From the NCBI RefSeq assembly GCF_022369515.1, contig NZ_CP059724.1, positions 1,798,001-1,862,000 on the forward strand: a DNA stretch of 64,000 nt, read 5' to 3'. Positions 1 through 9,335 of the stretch are shown one piece after another (the first letter of the stretch is position 1; the number at the start of each line of letters is the position of its first letter). This DNA comes from Paenibacillus sp. 19GGS1-52 (GTDB lineage Bacteria; Bacillota; Bacilli; Paenibacillales; Paenibacillaceae). The position numbers and the translations under genes were made by a program. Under the pieces are notes generated by a model, which did not search any database, was not told the DNA's origin, and was given only the letters and a program-made list of their open reading frames with translations.

Positions 1-2
1 TG

Positions 3-287
3 GGGGCTGCACCTGCGATCGTAATGGCTTCAACCCTCTCCCTGCGGCTTGTGCTGCTGGTTGCGGTTGTAAACACGCTGTGCCAGATGCTGGAGAGTAA
101 TGTCATATCGCCACAGGTAGTTGGCCGGAAGCTGCACCTGCATCCGTTGCTGATCATTTTCGCATTGCTGGTTGGTGGTGAAGTGGCTGGCATTGTTGGA
201 CTGATACTGGCGGTACCGTTATTTGCAGCAGGAAAAGTGGTTATTCAGCACTTTGTGGCCTATTATATTAGGCGGAAGCCGGTGTAA
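3..287 (+). CDS. AI-2E family transporter, C-terminal fragment (cut by window start)
   Basis: The frame is open from the first bases of the window and ends at a stop at 287, so only about the last 94 residues are present. They contain the C-terminal signature of the AI-2E (PerM/YdbI) exporter family: a stretch reading LESNVISPQVVGRKLHLHP, then two hydrophobic segments (IIFALLVGGEVAG and VGLILAVPLFAAGKV) and a short basic tail. This family comprises multi-spanning membrane exporters of uncertain substrate. The gene is followed by the leuS promoter and T-box, so it is probably a separate transcription unit. The family call is secure; substrate and full length cannot be judged. Confidence 0.85.
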   Translation, partial: GAAPAIVMASTLSLRLVLLVAVVNTLCQMLESNVISPQVVGRKLHLHPLLIIFALLVGGEVAGIVGLILAVPLFAAGKVVIQHFVAYYIRRKPV

Positions 288-299
288 TTGGGTAAATCA

Positions 300-329
300 T
301 TGACTGGAGTAGCCTATGTTGTATATAAT
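300..329 (+). promoter_or_regulatory. Sigma-A promoter of the leuS T-box transcript
   Basis: TTGACT (300-305) and a perfect TATAAT (324-329) are separated by 18 bp. A second TATAAT lies at 347-352 without a good -35 partner. Transcription from about 336 would produce the T-box leader. Confidence 0.6.
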
Positions 330-335
330 GTTGTG

Positions 336-662
336 GAATATTACGATATAATCGTGATCATAGTTATTCGATGATGAGGAGTATTAATTCGTGAGACCGT
401 TATTGCAGAGAGCCGGCGCACAGGTGCGAGCCGGTAACGGACTGAGAATGAACTCACCTCGGAGTAATGGCGCTAGTCACAAGATCAACCGTAAGCTTGG
501 CTTACAGGGGTTTCCTGTGCTGAATCGTCGTCGCCTCACCCCCGCTAAAGGGTGCAAAGTGAGTGGCAGAATAAAGTATATTCAGCCGCTAACTAGGGTG
601 GTACCACGGGAATTTAAACCTCTCGTCCCTAGCGATAATACGCTAGGGATGGGAGGTTTTTT
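336..662 (+). promoter_or_regulatory. T-box leader (leucine) with terminator, upstream of leuS
   Basis: The conserved T-box sequence AGGGTGGTACCACGGG is at 595-610. It is followed by a strong intrinsic terminator: stem arms 619-634 and 641-656, then a T run at 657-662. In a T-box the antiterminator forms when uncharged tRNA binds. The probable specifier codon is CTC at 453-455, followed by A, in the context GAATGAACTCACC, which fits leucine and the downstream leuS. The open frame at 391-675 is a shadow of this RNA, not a protein gene. The specifier assignment is inference from position and the downstream gene. Confidence 0.92.
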
Positions 663-771
663 AGCGTATCGGTGAGTGATGAGATGAAACTCGACTTCAT
701 CTCACAATCAGCGCTCGCTTTTCAACCAAAAGTGATCAAAAATCTTCAAAAAGTGAAGTCTTACTTTTGAC

Positions 772-958
772 TTAAGGGGATTTTCTCCCTCTAATTTCAT
801 AGAAACCCTCACTTTTTGGCAAATAGAGGGAATTCTCCCCTCTATTTCTGTACAAATCACTAAATTAAGCCTAATGGCCAAATTTAGAAGGAACTTTTCC
901 CTCTAATCCCAGGTTTATCGTATTAGACGTACATTTAGAGGGAGAATTTCCTGCTATT
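772..958. repeat. Four-palindrome intergenic element, AGAGGG type (copy 1 of 3)
   Basis: The 366 bp between the T-box terminator and leuS contain no gene. They hold four imperfect palindromes built on TTAGAGGG/CCCTCTAA, centred near 783, 834, 895 and 945. The second is a perfect 10 bp inverted repeat (AAATAGAGGG 821-830, CCCTCTATTT 838-847). The spacing of about 51-61-50 bp matches the two elements at 22.9 and 62.2 kb, although the arms there are TTAACAGC-like. The element lies within the leuS 5' region, downstream of the terminator. Confidence 0.6.
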
Positions 959-1028
959 CTGATGTTTCGATCGTTGTTCCTGCATACTCGATCTAATTTA
1001 GCAGCAACACTCCAAGGAGGAGCACAAA

Positions 1029-3479
1029 ATGAGCGACAATAAGACAAACAGCGTACCCGCTTTAGGCTACCAGGCTCAGAGCATTGAGCCGAAATGGCAG
1101 AAGTTCTGGGACGATAACAAAGTGTTCAAGACTGTTGAAGATCCGGGCAAACCGAAATATTATGCATTGGATATGTTCCCGTATCCTTCAGGTGCAGGGC
1201 TGCACGTAGGCCATCCGGAAGGATATACAGCAACGGATATCGTTTCCCGCTACAAACGGATGCGTGGGTTCAATGTGCTGCATCCAATGGGCTGGGATGC
1301 TTTTGGGCTTCCTGCAGAGCAATATGCGATGGATACCGGACAGCATCCGCGTGAAATTACCATTAAGAATATCGATAATTTCCGTCGCCAGATCAAATCG
1401 TTGGGTTTCTCCTATGACTGGGATCGCGAGATCAGCACTACCGATCCAGGTTATTACAAATGGACGCAATGGATATTCATCCAGCTGTACAATCGTGGAC
1501 TGGCTTATGTAGCAGAAGTTTCGGTGAACTGGTGTGAAGCGCTGGGAACAGTACTCGCAAACGAAGAGGTCATAGACGGCAAAAGCGAGCGTGGCGGTCA
1601 TCCCGTCGTCCGCAGACCAATGCGCCAGTGGATCTTAAGAATTACTCAGTATGCGGAACGGTTGCTTGATGATCTGGAGGAACTGGACTGGGACGAGAGC
1701 ATCAAGGATATGCAGCGCAATTGGATTGGCAAATCTACCGGTGCAGAGGTAACCTTTGCTATTGAAGGCTATGATGAAACTCTGGAGGTATTCACCACTC
1801 GTCCGGATACTTTGTTCGGAGCCAGTTATTGTGTATTGGCACCGGAGCATAAGTTGGTAGACATTATTGCAACAGAGAGCCAACGTGCAGCAGTAGCAGA
1901 ATACCGCGATAAAGCTTCCCGCAAAAGTGATCTGGAGCGTACGGATCTGGCCAAGGATAAATCAGGCGTATTCACTGGTGCTTATGCGATCAATCCGGTA
2001 AATGGAGCACAGGTTCCGATCTGGATTGCGGACTATGTGCTCGCTGGTTATGGAACTGGAGCAATTATGGCAGTTCCAGGCCATGATACACGCGACTGGG
2101 AATTTGCGAAGCAGTTCGGCCTGGAAATTATCGAAGTGGTACAGGGCGGAAACATTGAAGAAGAGGCTTATGCTGGTGATGGTCCGCATGTGAATTCCGG
2201 GTTCCTGGATGGTCTAACCAATGATGAGGGTATCGCAAAAATGATTGCTTGGCTGGAAGAGCAAGGAAGCGGCAAAGGCAAGGTAACCTATCGCCTACGC
2301 GATTGGCTGTTCAGCCGTCAGCGTTACTGGGGAGAGCCAATTCCGATTCTGCATCTCGAAGACGGCACAATGAAGACAGTACCGATAGATCAATTGCCGC
2401 TATTGCTGCCTGATGTTGAAGCTATCAAACCTTCAGGTACCGGCGAATCGCCGCTTGCGAACGTAACGGACTGGGTCGAAACCATCGATCCGGAGACTGG
2501 AATGAAAGCGCGGCGTGAGACGAATACCATGCCACAATGGGCGGGCAGCTGCTGGTACTACTTACGGTACATTGATCCTGATAACGACCAAGAGCTGTGT
2601 TCTCCTGAGAAGCAAAAGGAATGGCTTCCGGTAGACCTGTATATTGGCGGAGCAGAACATGCTGTACTTCACCTGCTCTATGCCCGCTTCTGGCATAAGG
2701 TATTGTATGATATGGGCGTAGTAGCTACGAAGGAGCCTTTTCATAAGCTGGTGAACCAAGGTATGATTCTTGGGAATAACAACGAGAAAATGAGCAAATC
2801 ACGCGGGAATGTCATCAACCCTGATGAGATTGTTGGAGCGTTCGGTGCGGATACGCTTCGTCTCTATGAAATGTTTATGGGACCTCTGGAAGCTACCAAG
2901 CCTTGGAATGAAAAGGGTGTAGAAGGGATTCATCGCTTTCTGTCGCGCGTATGGCGTCTGTTCGTAAATGAGGATGGTAGCCTGAGCAGCAAAATTACTG
3001 CAGACGGCAGCAGCGAGGAGTTCAAGCGGACCTGGCACAAGACGCTTAAAAAGGTAACCGAGGACTTCGAACTTCTACGCTTCAATACAGCGATTAGCCA
3101 GTTGATGATCTTCATTAACGATGCTTATAAACAGGACACCTTGTCCCATGCAGCCGTAGAGAATTTCACACAGATGCTGTCGCCGCTGGCACCGCATATT
3201 GCTGAAGAACTGTGGCAACTGCTGGGTCATGAAGGAAGCATCAGTTATGTCGCTTGGCCAACCTATGATGAGGCGTATACGGTTGATGCTGAGGTTGAAA
3301 TCGTCGTGCAGGTTAATGGCAAAATCGTACAGCGCGTTATGATCCCGCAGGATATGGGTCAAGATGAAATGCAAGCCTTTGCTCTGGCACTGCCAAATGT
3401 AAATGCCGCAGTTGAAGGTAAAAGCGTACGCAAGATCATTGCTGTTCCTGCCAAGCTTGTTAATATAGTAGTGGGTTAA
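1029..3479 (+). CDS. leuS: Leucyl-tRNA synthetase
   Basis: Charges tRNA-Leu with leucine in the cytosol. At 816 residues this is the usual bacterial LeuRS size. The class I HIGH motif is HVGH (59-62), within [15 protein letters not shown]. The KMSKS motif is at 587-591. The editing (CP1) insertion lies between them, with [12 protein letters not shown] and the [10 protein letters not shown] segment, and the C-terminal tRNA-binding domain follows. The start is ATG with AAGGAGG about 9 nt upstream. Expression is expected to be controlled by the upstream leucine T-box. A terminator hairpin follows the stop. Confidence 0.98.
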   Translation: MSDNKTNSVPALGYQAQSIEPKWQKFWDDNKVFKTVEDPGKPKYYALDMFPYPSGAGLHVGHPEGYTATDIVSRYKRMRGFNVLHPMGWDAFGLPAEQYAMDTGQHPREITIKNIDNFRRQIKSLGFSYDWDREISTTDPGYYKWTQWIFIQLYNRGLAYVAEVSVNWCEALGTVLANEEVIDGKSERGGHPVVRRPMRQWILRITQYAERLLDDLEELDWDESIKDMQRNWIGKSTGAEVTFAIEGYDETLEVFTTRPDTLFGASYCVLAPEHKLVDIIATESQRAAVAEYRDKASRKSDLERTDLAKDKSGVFTGAYAINPVNGAQVPIWIADYVLAGYGTGAIMAVPGHDTRDWEFAKQFGLEIIEVVQGGNIEEEAYAGDGPHVNSGFLDGLTNDEGIAKMIAWLEEQGSGKGKVTYRLRDWLFSRQRYWGEPIPILHLEDGTMKTVPIDQLPLLLPDVEAIKPSGTGESPLANVTDWVETIDPETGMKARRETNTMPQWAGSCWYYLRYIDPDNDQELCSPEKQKEWLPVDLYIGGAEHAVLHLLYARFWHKVLYDMGVVATKEPFHKLVNQGMILGNNNEKMSKSRGNVINPDEIVGAFGADTLRLYEMFMGPLEATKPWNEKGVEGIHRFLSRVWRLFVNEDGSLSSKITADGSSEEFKRTWHKTLKKVTEDFELLRFNTAISQLMIFINDAYKQDTLSHAAVENFTQMLSPLAPHIAEELWQLLGHEGSISYVAWPTYDEAYTVDAEVEIVVQVNGKIVQRVMIPQDMGQDEMQAFALALPNVNAAVEGKSVRKIIAVPAKLVNIVVG

Positions 3480-3496
3480 GCGAAGAACGCAAGTCT

Positions 3497-3538
3497 ACCC
3501 GCAGCAACGGAGTAATCCGTGCTGCGGGTTTTATTTTT
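3497..3538 (+). terminator. Rho-independent terminator after leuS
   Basis: Stem ACCCGCAGCA with CGG (3497-3510) pairs with CCG and TGCTGCGGGT (3517-3529), followed by TTTTATTTTT. Confidence 0.85.
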
Positions 3539-3567
3539 AAATATAGCTAGGGCAGGCTAAGTTTCTT

Positions 3568-4422
3568 CTAGTGGTCCAGAGGGTTCTCGATGATTATGGC
3601 GCTATGCCCGAACTGCAGATCAAGCTTGGCGACATCTTCATCGTATTTGTCATGGGTAGTCGTAATCAGGCGTTCAAATACGCCTTCCAGACTGCGGCGC
3701 AAATGGTTCAGCGCTTCTGCAGTAATGCCTCCTGGAACAGCGACCCGTTCCTGCAGCTCCTGAGGGGTAAACTCACCTTCAGTCAGCAGTCTGCCTGTTC
3801 CAAGCAGCATTTCACCTGCCAGCTTGCTGATCAGCATTTCTTCAATTCCGGTGGCTTCCACAGCTGCTTCAATCCATCGCTCAACGAAATAGCTAAGAAA
3901 CGCAGGTCCGCAGCTGGAGAAATCAGAGGCAATTCGCGTATGTGTCTCGCTTATTTCCAAGGGGACACCTATGAAAGACAGGAGTTGCAACAGGACTAGC
4001 CTGTCTTCTTTATGAAGTCTGCTGCCGAATACGCAAAGTGAAGTCCCACTCTTGACGCAGTGTGTGATGCTGGGGATGACTTTGGCAATCTTGGACGGCA
4101 GAACGGATTCCAAATGATACAGCTGAACCGGACTGGTGATGGATACGACAATTTGCTCACTGCGGAGACAGGAGCTAATTTCATCCGTCAAAGCTTTAAA
4201 TTCCAAAGGCTTTACACATAAAAAGATGATATCACTTCCGGTCGCGGTGTCGCGGTTATTCCCGCATATTGAGAGGCCTGGATGGCGCTTTGCAAGCTGC
4301 AGCAACCGTTTTGGAGTGCGGTTGCTGGCAAGGACATCGCACGGCTTCAGTGCACCTGAAGAAAGAAAGGCGTCGATCAGCAGGCTGCCCATACTGCCTG
4401 TTCCGATAAATCCCACTTTCAT
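3568..4422 (-). CDS. comER: ComER, pyrroline-5-carboxylate reductase-like protein
   Basis: A 284-residue protein of the ProC/NADP oxidoreductase family. It has the N-terminal Rossmann glycine motif GFIGTGSMGS (residues 4-13) and the downstream PGG(I/L)T segment typical of P5C reductases. It is transcribed away from comEA, the same arrangement as comER in Bacillus subtilis, which supports the name. In Bacillus the protein is not needed for DNA uptake and has been linked to sporulation and biofilm control. Catalytic activity as a proline enzyme is not certain. The start ATG has a GGAGGAACC ribosome-binding site. Confidence 0.88.
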   Translation of the reverse strand: MKVGFIGTGSMGSLLIDAFLSSGALKPCDVLASNRTPKRLLQLAKRHPGLSICGNNRDTATGSDIIFLCVKPLEFKALTDEISSCLRSEQIVVSITSPVQLYHLESVLPSKIAKVIPSITHCVKSGTSLCVFGSRLHKEDRLVLLQLLSFIGVPLEISETHTRIASDFSSCGPAFLSYFVERWIEAAVEATGIEEMLISKLAGEMLLGTGRLLTEGEFTPQELQERVAVPGGITAEALNHLRRSLEGVFERLITTTHDKYDEDVAKLDLQFGHSAIIIENPLDH

Positions 4423-4578
4423 TCTGTGGTTCCTCCTTTCTCGTTTTGCATTTTACTTTTATTGACATGGATTCTCTTCGTTAAATGTATGCAGGATAGC
4501 CTTGGACCATGACAGGTTTTGCTTGAATAATTGAAGGAGAATATTTCTGATGCTTGATCTTATAAGGGGGAGCAAATT

Positions 4579-5136
4579 GTGAACAAAGGAACTATAGTAT
4601 GTGGAATTGCCGCAGCTCTGCTGGGGAGCGGTCTGTTATGGACTGCGGGCAGTAAGGAAGAAGTGGGGATTTCCGGATGGAAGACACTCAATCTTAGTAT
4701 GGAGCAGGCTATTGGTATTTCTGATTCGAAGACACCGACAGATAAAGTAGAACAGGAACCTGCGCCAGCGCTCAGCGGAGCGGAGGATGGGGATACTGCT
4801 GCAGCGGAAACGGTGGGAACAGCAGAATCAGTGACAAGTAGTGCGAAGCCCGTAGTTGCAGACGCAAGTCCTCCGCGTGCCACAGCGGAACCTGCAACCC
4901 CTGCATCTCCCACAACTTTGGCAACCCATGCAGCCACGCAGGATGGCATGGTTAATGTGAATACAGCGGCATCTGCCGAGCTGATGAATTTACCGGGCAT
5001 TGGTGAGAAGAAAGCTCAAGCCATTATCGATTACCGCAGTAGTAATGGGCCTTTTCATAGCTTGTCTGATTTGGGTAAGGTAAAGGGAATAGGGACTAAA
5101 ATGCTGGAAAAGCTAAAGGCACTTGTCTTATTTTGA
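4579..5136 (+). CDS. comEA: ComEA, DNA receptor for competence (no recognisable SLBB domain)
   Basis: Membrane-anchored double-stranded DNA receptor of the natural transformation machinery. Of 185 residues, 7-24 form a membrane anchor. Residues from about 123 carry the tandem helix-hairpin-helix DNA-binding module (VNVNTAASAELMNLPGIGEK, then LGKVKGIGTKMLEKL). The middle (about 35-120) is an Ala/Pro/Thr/Glu-rich linker, where Bacillus ComEA has an oligomerisation (SLBB) domain. GTG start with TAAGGGGG upstream. It heads the comEA-comEB-comEC cluster. Confidence 0.93.
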   Translation: MNKGTIVCGIAAALLGSGLLWTAGSKEEVGISGWKTLNLSMEQAIGISDSKTPTDKVEQEPAPALSGAEDGDTAAAETVGTAESVTSSAKPVVADASPPRATAEPATPASPTTLATHAATQDGMVNVNTAASAELMNLPGIGEKKAQAIIDYRSSNGPFHSLSDLGKVKGIGTKMLEKLKALVLF

Positions 5137-5242
5137 ACGGCAAATTTTGTGGTGAGAATTATGCAGATAGATGTCCTAGTGAAAGCGCGCGGTGTTATGC
5201 TACAATAGTTAACAACTATTTACAAGAAAATGGAGATTGATA

Positions 5243-5761
5243 ATGACAGTGGTCTATCGAAAGAACTGGGATACTTATTTCATGGATATTGCCTGTATGG
5301 TCTCTACCCGTTCGCGTTGTCCCCGCCGCCATGTGGGTGCTGTGCTGGTGCAGGGCAAGAAGCTGCTGGGCACAGCATATAATGGGGCACCAATGGGGGT
5401 TCCAGATTGTTCGGAAGCCGGATGTATGGTTTCGGAGCAATATGAACGGGAGGTTGTTGACGGTGTAGAGACGATGGTGATGAAGCAGCGCTGCATCCGT
5501 ACGATTCATGCCGAGCAGAATCTTCTGTTATTCACGGACCGCAGTGACCGGGAAGGCAGCACCGTCTACGTTACAGACGAGCCTTGCTGGACCTGTGCCA
5601 ATATGCTGGCGAACAGCGGGATTGTGGAGATTGTCTATTATCGTCCGTATCGTAAGGATATGGAGAAGGTTCGGGCAATGATGGCTTCCAAGGGCATTGT
5701 ATTCCGCCAGCTAGAAGGCTACGAGCCACCGCGTGAAACGATGGTTAGCGTAGCGGAGTAA
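5243..5761 (+). CDS. comEB: ComEB, dCMP deaminase family protein
   Basis: A zinc-dependent cytidine/deoxycytidylate deaminase fold of 172 residues. It shows the HAE zinc motif in RTIHAEQNLL and the PCWTC motif (PxxxC) about 30 residues later; the second and third zinc ligands are the two cysteines. Known ComEB/dCMP deaminases convert dCMP to dUMP. In Bacillus the gene sits between comEA and comEC, but its enzymatic role is not required for DNA uptake. ATG 5243 is preferred over an in-frame TTG at 5237 because GGAG lies 7 nt before the ATG and only 1 nt before the TTG. Confidence 0.93.
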   Translation: MTVVYRKNWDTYFMDIACMVSTRSRCPRRHVGAVLVQGKKLLGTAYNGAPMGVPDCSEAGCMVSEQYEREVVDGVETMVMKQRCIRTIHAEQNLLLFTDRSDREGSTVYVTDEPCWTCANMLANSGIVEIVYYRPYRKDMEKVRAMMASKGIVFRQLEGYEPPRETMVSVAE

Positions 5762-5808
5762 TCGAATATTAGAACTACTGACAATTTCAATCACAAATAA
5801 ACCGGGGA

Positions 5809-5857
5809 AGAACCTCTGTGCACGCGTAACAATAGCGTATGCAGAGGTTCTTTTTTT
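5809..5857 (+). terminator. Terminator between comEB and comEC
   Basis: AGAACCTCTG (5809-5818) pairs with CAGAGGTTCT (5842-5851), with T7 following. It separates comEC from comEA-comEB at least partly. Confidence 0.8.
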
Positions 5858-5891
5858 CGTGTCAGGAACGGAGTAAGGGAGGAAGGGAAAC

Positions 5892-8516
5892 TTGAAGGAG
5901 AGACTACTGTTAAGTTTTACAGTGTGCTGGGTTACCGGAAGTGCAGCCGCTTGTTTGTTCTCCGGCAGCCAGCTGATGTGGGTCTGGGCCGGATTGCTGC
6001 TGTTACTCACGATCTTTGCTATATGCGGAAAGCTAAGCTGGAAATACATGATGGTGTTAGGATTAGCCATCCTATTAGCGGGGTTCTATTGGGAGTGGAA
6101 TGAGGGGCGTAATCTTAGTTCACTTCCTGTAGCGCTGTCGCACACAACTGCTGAGCTGAATAAAGCCTCCATACAAGCCGTAGGAGTGATTATTTCCAGC
6201 GTCGAACGAGACGGGGACCGGGTTGATTTTACGGTGAAGCTGTCGCAGTTGGCTTTAGCTAGTGCAGATAAGCAACAATTAAAAGGACAGGGAGAGCTGA
6301 TCGCGGTTCAGGTCAAACTGCAGGTCGAAGAGGAGATTGCAGTAGCCGCCCAATGGCAGAGGGGAGATCAGGTGCTGCTATCAGGAGTATTGGAGCAGCC
6401 AGCCGTAGCGCGTAATTTCGGGGGCTTTGATTATCGCGAATACTTACATATGAAGAAAATCCATTGGCTGCTGAAGCTGGAGGGGACGGCTAGTGTGGAG
6501 GCTACACCTCCATCAATCTGGAGTCCACGAATGCTTCTACGTTGGAATGATCAGGCGCGCTTTGCTCTTGGAGCAGAGCTGGACCATTTATTTGAGAAGC
6601 GCCATTCTGGCTATATGAAGGGGCTGGTAATCGGCCTGCAGGATGACCTTGATCCTGAAACGTTTCAACAGTTCTCACAGCTTGGGCTCACGCATATTTT
6701 GGCGATTTCAGGCATGCATGTGGCAGTCTATGTCGGTGTGCTGCTGTTTATATGGAGGCGTTGCCGTCTGACCCGGGAAACCGCGCTGACGCTTACTTTA
6801 GTATTGGTTCCTCTATATGTGCTGCTCTCCGGCGCGGGTCCATCTGTGGTCCGAGCAGGGCTGATGAGTATGATTGCCTTATTGGCTGCACGGTTAGGTG
6901 TGCTGGGGGACGGTTTGAATATTCTAGGAGCGTCAGCACTGGTCATGCTGATTTGGAATCCCTATTTGCTGCTTAGCGTCAGCTTTCAGCTTTCTTTTCT
7001 GGTCACAGCAGGCTTGATGGTGTTTGTACCGTTGGCAGAGCCTTTGCTGAGAGGACTGCCCCGTGTGTTGAGGAGTGCCGTGTCGGTCACTTTGGTTGCG
7101 CAGTTTGTCTCGTTTCCACTGACTATTTATTACTTCAATCAATTCTCATTGCTGTCCTTTGCCGCCAACCTCGTGCTTGTTCCCTTTATCACCTTCATTG
7201 TCTTGCCACTTGGAACATTAGCCCTGTTATGTGGGAGAGTGTGGGACCCTGGCGCGCGCCTGCTTGCTCATGTGACGGAGTTACTGAATAATGCCACCTT
7301 CAGCGCCGTGGAGTGGATAAATAGCTTCTCCAGTGGCGTAATGATCTGGCGTTCGCCTTCGTTGCTGTGGATAGCTGCCTATTATGTCTTGTTCTATGGA
7401 TTGCTCTATGCTGCCAAGCTGCGGACGGAGGCCCGTTATGCCCCGCAATATATGGAGGATGAAACCAAACCGCTGGAGGGACTTTCCTTGCCCAATGGGC
7501 GCAATAGTGGGATTAGGGAAGTAAAGCATCGGTATTCTATTCAGGCTCGGACTACTGTGCGCTGGAGTGGGATGGTTGTGCTGATGTGTGCGCTATCTTT
7601 AGGAATATTACTGTACAGAGGATACCAGTCGGAGAATCTCTCGGGGGCAGGTTCGATAAGTTATCTTGATGTAGGACAAGGAGACAGTATGCTGATTACA
7701 ACCCCTGAAGGAGCCCATATTCTTGTCGATGGCGGAGGAACCGTGAGTTTTGGGGGAAAAGAAGCATGGCGTATCCGCCATAGCCCCTTCGAGGTGGGTG
7801 CTAAAGTGCTGGTGCCCTTGCTCAAGAAACGGGGCATCCACCGCTTAGATGCAATTATTTTGACTCATGGAGATCAGGATCACGCCGGAGGATTGCAAGC
7901 TGTATTGGAGGGGATTCCTGTCTCGGCGCTGCTGTTTAACGGAACCATTGCCGATCGGGAGCCTTACAAGTTGCTGATGAGCACAGCGCTTGCGGCTAAT
8001 GTTCGGTTATATGGCGTGTACCAAGGGATGTCTCTTGCTCCCGATGGTGCTACGGAACTGTCTTTTCTGTGGCCGGAGCCACCGGAGTTGCCAACCCCGG
8101 CCTCTGAAGAGTCTGAACTCCCAACCGTGGAGGATCAGAATCATGAATCTGTAGCCTTTCGGCTAGTGATGAACGGTCGGAGTTTTTTGTTCACTGGCGA
8201 TATGGATCAGGATGCGGAAGAGAGTATTATGCAAAATGCCAAGCTAAACGGAATCCATAGCGGTCCGCAGATTGATGTGCTAAAAGCTGCTCACCATGGA
8301 AGCAAAACCGCAACGGGCGAGGGATGGCTGAAATTCTGGATGCCCACTGCAGCCGTAATCTCGGCGGGAGTCAATAATTCTTATGGTCATCCAAATTCAG
8401 CAGTATTGGATCGTTTAGAAGCCAATAATACTGCAATATTCCGAACCGATTTGCAGGGTGAGATTCAGATGCGAGTGCGGGAACAGGCGATTACTGTGCG
8501 CTATAAGCTGAGGTAA
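5892..8516 (+). CDS. comEC: ComEC, competence DNA channel protein
   Basis: Inner-membrane channel that carries single-stranded DNA into the cytosol during transformation. It has 874 residues, slightly longer than B. subtilis ComEC. Order: N-terminal membrane helices and the DUF4131/OB-like soluble region (about 1-200), the Competence multi-helix domain (about 240-520, starting HILAISGMHVAVYVG), and a C-terminal metallo-beta-lactamase-like nuclease domain. The nuclease domain has LDVGQGDS (about 590), the metal motif LTHGDQDHAGG (about 656), FTGDMD and KAAHHGSK. Its last 141 bp are duplicated 808 bp downstream. TTG-type start context with GGAGG upstream (start at 5892). Confidence 0.96.
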   Translation: MKERLLLSFTVCWVTGSAAACLFSGSQLMWVWAGLLLLLTIFAICGKLSWKYMMVLGLAILLAGFYWEWNEGRNLSSLPVALSHTTAELNKASIQAVGVIISSVERDGDRVDFTVKLSQLALASADKQQLKGQGELIAVQVKLQVEEEIAVAAQWQRGDQVLLSGVLEQPAVARNFGGFDYREYLHMKKIHWLLKLEGTASVEATPPSIWSPRMLLRWNDQARFALGAELDHLFEKRHSGYMKGLVIGLQDDLDPETFQQFSQLGLTHILAISGMHVAVYVGVLLFIWRRCRLTRETALTLTLVLVPLYVLLSGAGPSVVRAGLMSMIALLAARLGVLGDGLNILGASALVMLIWNPYLLLSVSFQLSFLVTAGLMVFVPLAEPLLRGLPRVLRSAVSVTLVAQFVSFPLTIYYFNQFSLLSFAANLVLVPFITFIVLPLGTLALLCGRVWDPGARLLAHVTELLNNATFSAVEWINSFSSGVMIWRSPSLLWIAAYYVLFYGLLYAAKLRTEARYAPQYMEDETKPLEGLSLPNGRNSGIREVKHRYSIQARTTVRWSGMVVLMCALSLGILLYRGYQSENLSGAGSISYLDVGQGDSMLITTPEGAHILVDGGGTVSFGGKEAWRIRHSPFEVGAKVLVPLLKKRGIHRLDAIILTHGDQDHAGGLQAVLEGIPVSALLFNGTIADREPYKLLMSTALAANVRLYGVYQGMSLAPDGATELSFLWPEPPELPTPASEESELPTVEDQNHESVAFRLVMNGRSFLFTGDMDQDAEESIMQNAKLNGIHSGPQIDVLKAAHHGSKTATGEGWLKFWMPTAAVISAGVNNSYGHPNSAVLDRLEANNTAIFRTDLQGEIQMRVREQAITVRYKLR
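8371..8511 (+). repeat. Direct repeat, left copy (3' end of comEC)
   Basis: These 141 bp encode the last residues of ComEC. They reappear without gaps at 9179-9319 with 5 mismatches. Similarity stops sharply at both ends. Confidence 0.95.
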
Positions 8517-8657
8517 TTGGATGAGGAATCACAATTGGTCGAAACTGAAAGATCCTTCAGGAGAGTGGAGTTGAATCCGTTAGTACTGGTTGTATACTAG
8601 AGATATATCAGATCTTCTAACCGGATACTGTCCAAATATTTATGAAAGGAAAAGGCG

Positions 8658-9086
8658 ATGATAAAAAAAATATCTTACCCATTAATGGTATTCTCCATTC
8701 TTCTAACAGCATGTTCTTCCGAGGATTTTACTATACATCAGGGGAATATCTCTTCTCAGGTGAATGATACTACGCCTGTAATATCAAATGTTGAAACTAA
8801 CTTTCCCAAAAAAGATGGTTGGTACGTAGTCCCTAAGAATAGCGGCGAATTGGATGTTTCCGTAAATGCCACAAACGTTGAAACGATTCTTTTTTGGGCG
8901 GTCCCAACGGGTACAGAAGCTTGGGGAGAGAGAGAACTTATCGGTTACGATATAAATGGAGAAGATGGTTGGAGTCTAACCTGGAAGATATCTGAGATAT
9001 CATTGCATCATCGAATTGCTATCCAAGCATTAGGGAGTGATGGGAAAACAATCACCGATGAGACGATACAAATTACTAACGAATAG
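8658..9086 (+). CDS. Putative lipoprotein with Ig-like fold
   Basis: A 142-residue product with a lipoprotein signal peptide: MIKK, a hydrophobic stretch, and the lipobox LLTAC with the modified cysteine at residue 19. The mature part (FPKKDGWYVVPKNSGELDVS ... WSLTWKI ... IQITNE) looks like a small beta-sandwich, but I do not recognise a named family. AGGAAAAGG precedes the ATG. The gene is the only cargo between the two copies of the comEC 3' end, and its sequence is visibly more AT-rich than comEC. That suggests acquisition with the duplication. Function unknown. Confidence 0.75.
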   Translation: MIKKISYPLMVFSILLTACSSEDFTIHQGNISSQVNDTTPVISNVETNFPKKDGWYVVPKNSGELDVSVNATNVETILFWAVPTGTEAWGERELIGYDINGEDGWSLTWKISEISLHHRIAIQALGSDGKTITDETIQITNE

Positions 9087-9178
9087 ATCACGATTGAATA
9101 GCCTACTCATTTCCAAATTGGAAGTCAGTTGGGCTTTGGTCTCACAAAGAAATAATTGCAGTGAAATGATGAATTGCT

Positions 9179-9327
9179 TCAATAACTCTTATGGTCATCC
9201 AAATTCAGCAGTATTGGATCGTTTAGAAGCCAATAATACTGCAATATTCCGAACCGATTTGCAGGGTGAGATTCAGCTGAGAGTGCGGGAACAGGCGATA
9301 ACAGTGCGCTATAAGCTGATCCAGTGA
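9179..9327 (+). pseudogene. Orphan copy of the comEC 3' end
   Basis: 9179-9319 repeats 8371-8511 with 5 substitutions, and the comEC reading frame stays open to a stop at 9325-9327. Four substitutions are synonymous and one is Met to Leu, a pattern expected of two comEC alleles rather than neutral decay. There is no start or domain of its own, so it is probably not an expressed gene. It lies next to the convergent ABC operon. Confidence 0.9.
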
Positions 9328-9335
9328 TCCGAGAT

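Noticed and set aside
391..675. Open frame of 94 codons before leuS
   Set aside because: It lies within the T-box leader and ends inside the terminator; sequence is explained by RNA structure.
9037..9327. Frame of 96 codons ending in the comEC-like tail
   Set aside because: Start lies inside the lipoprotein gene in another frame and only the last part is a comEC remnant.
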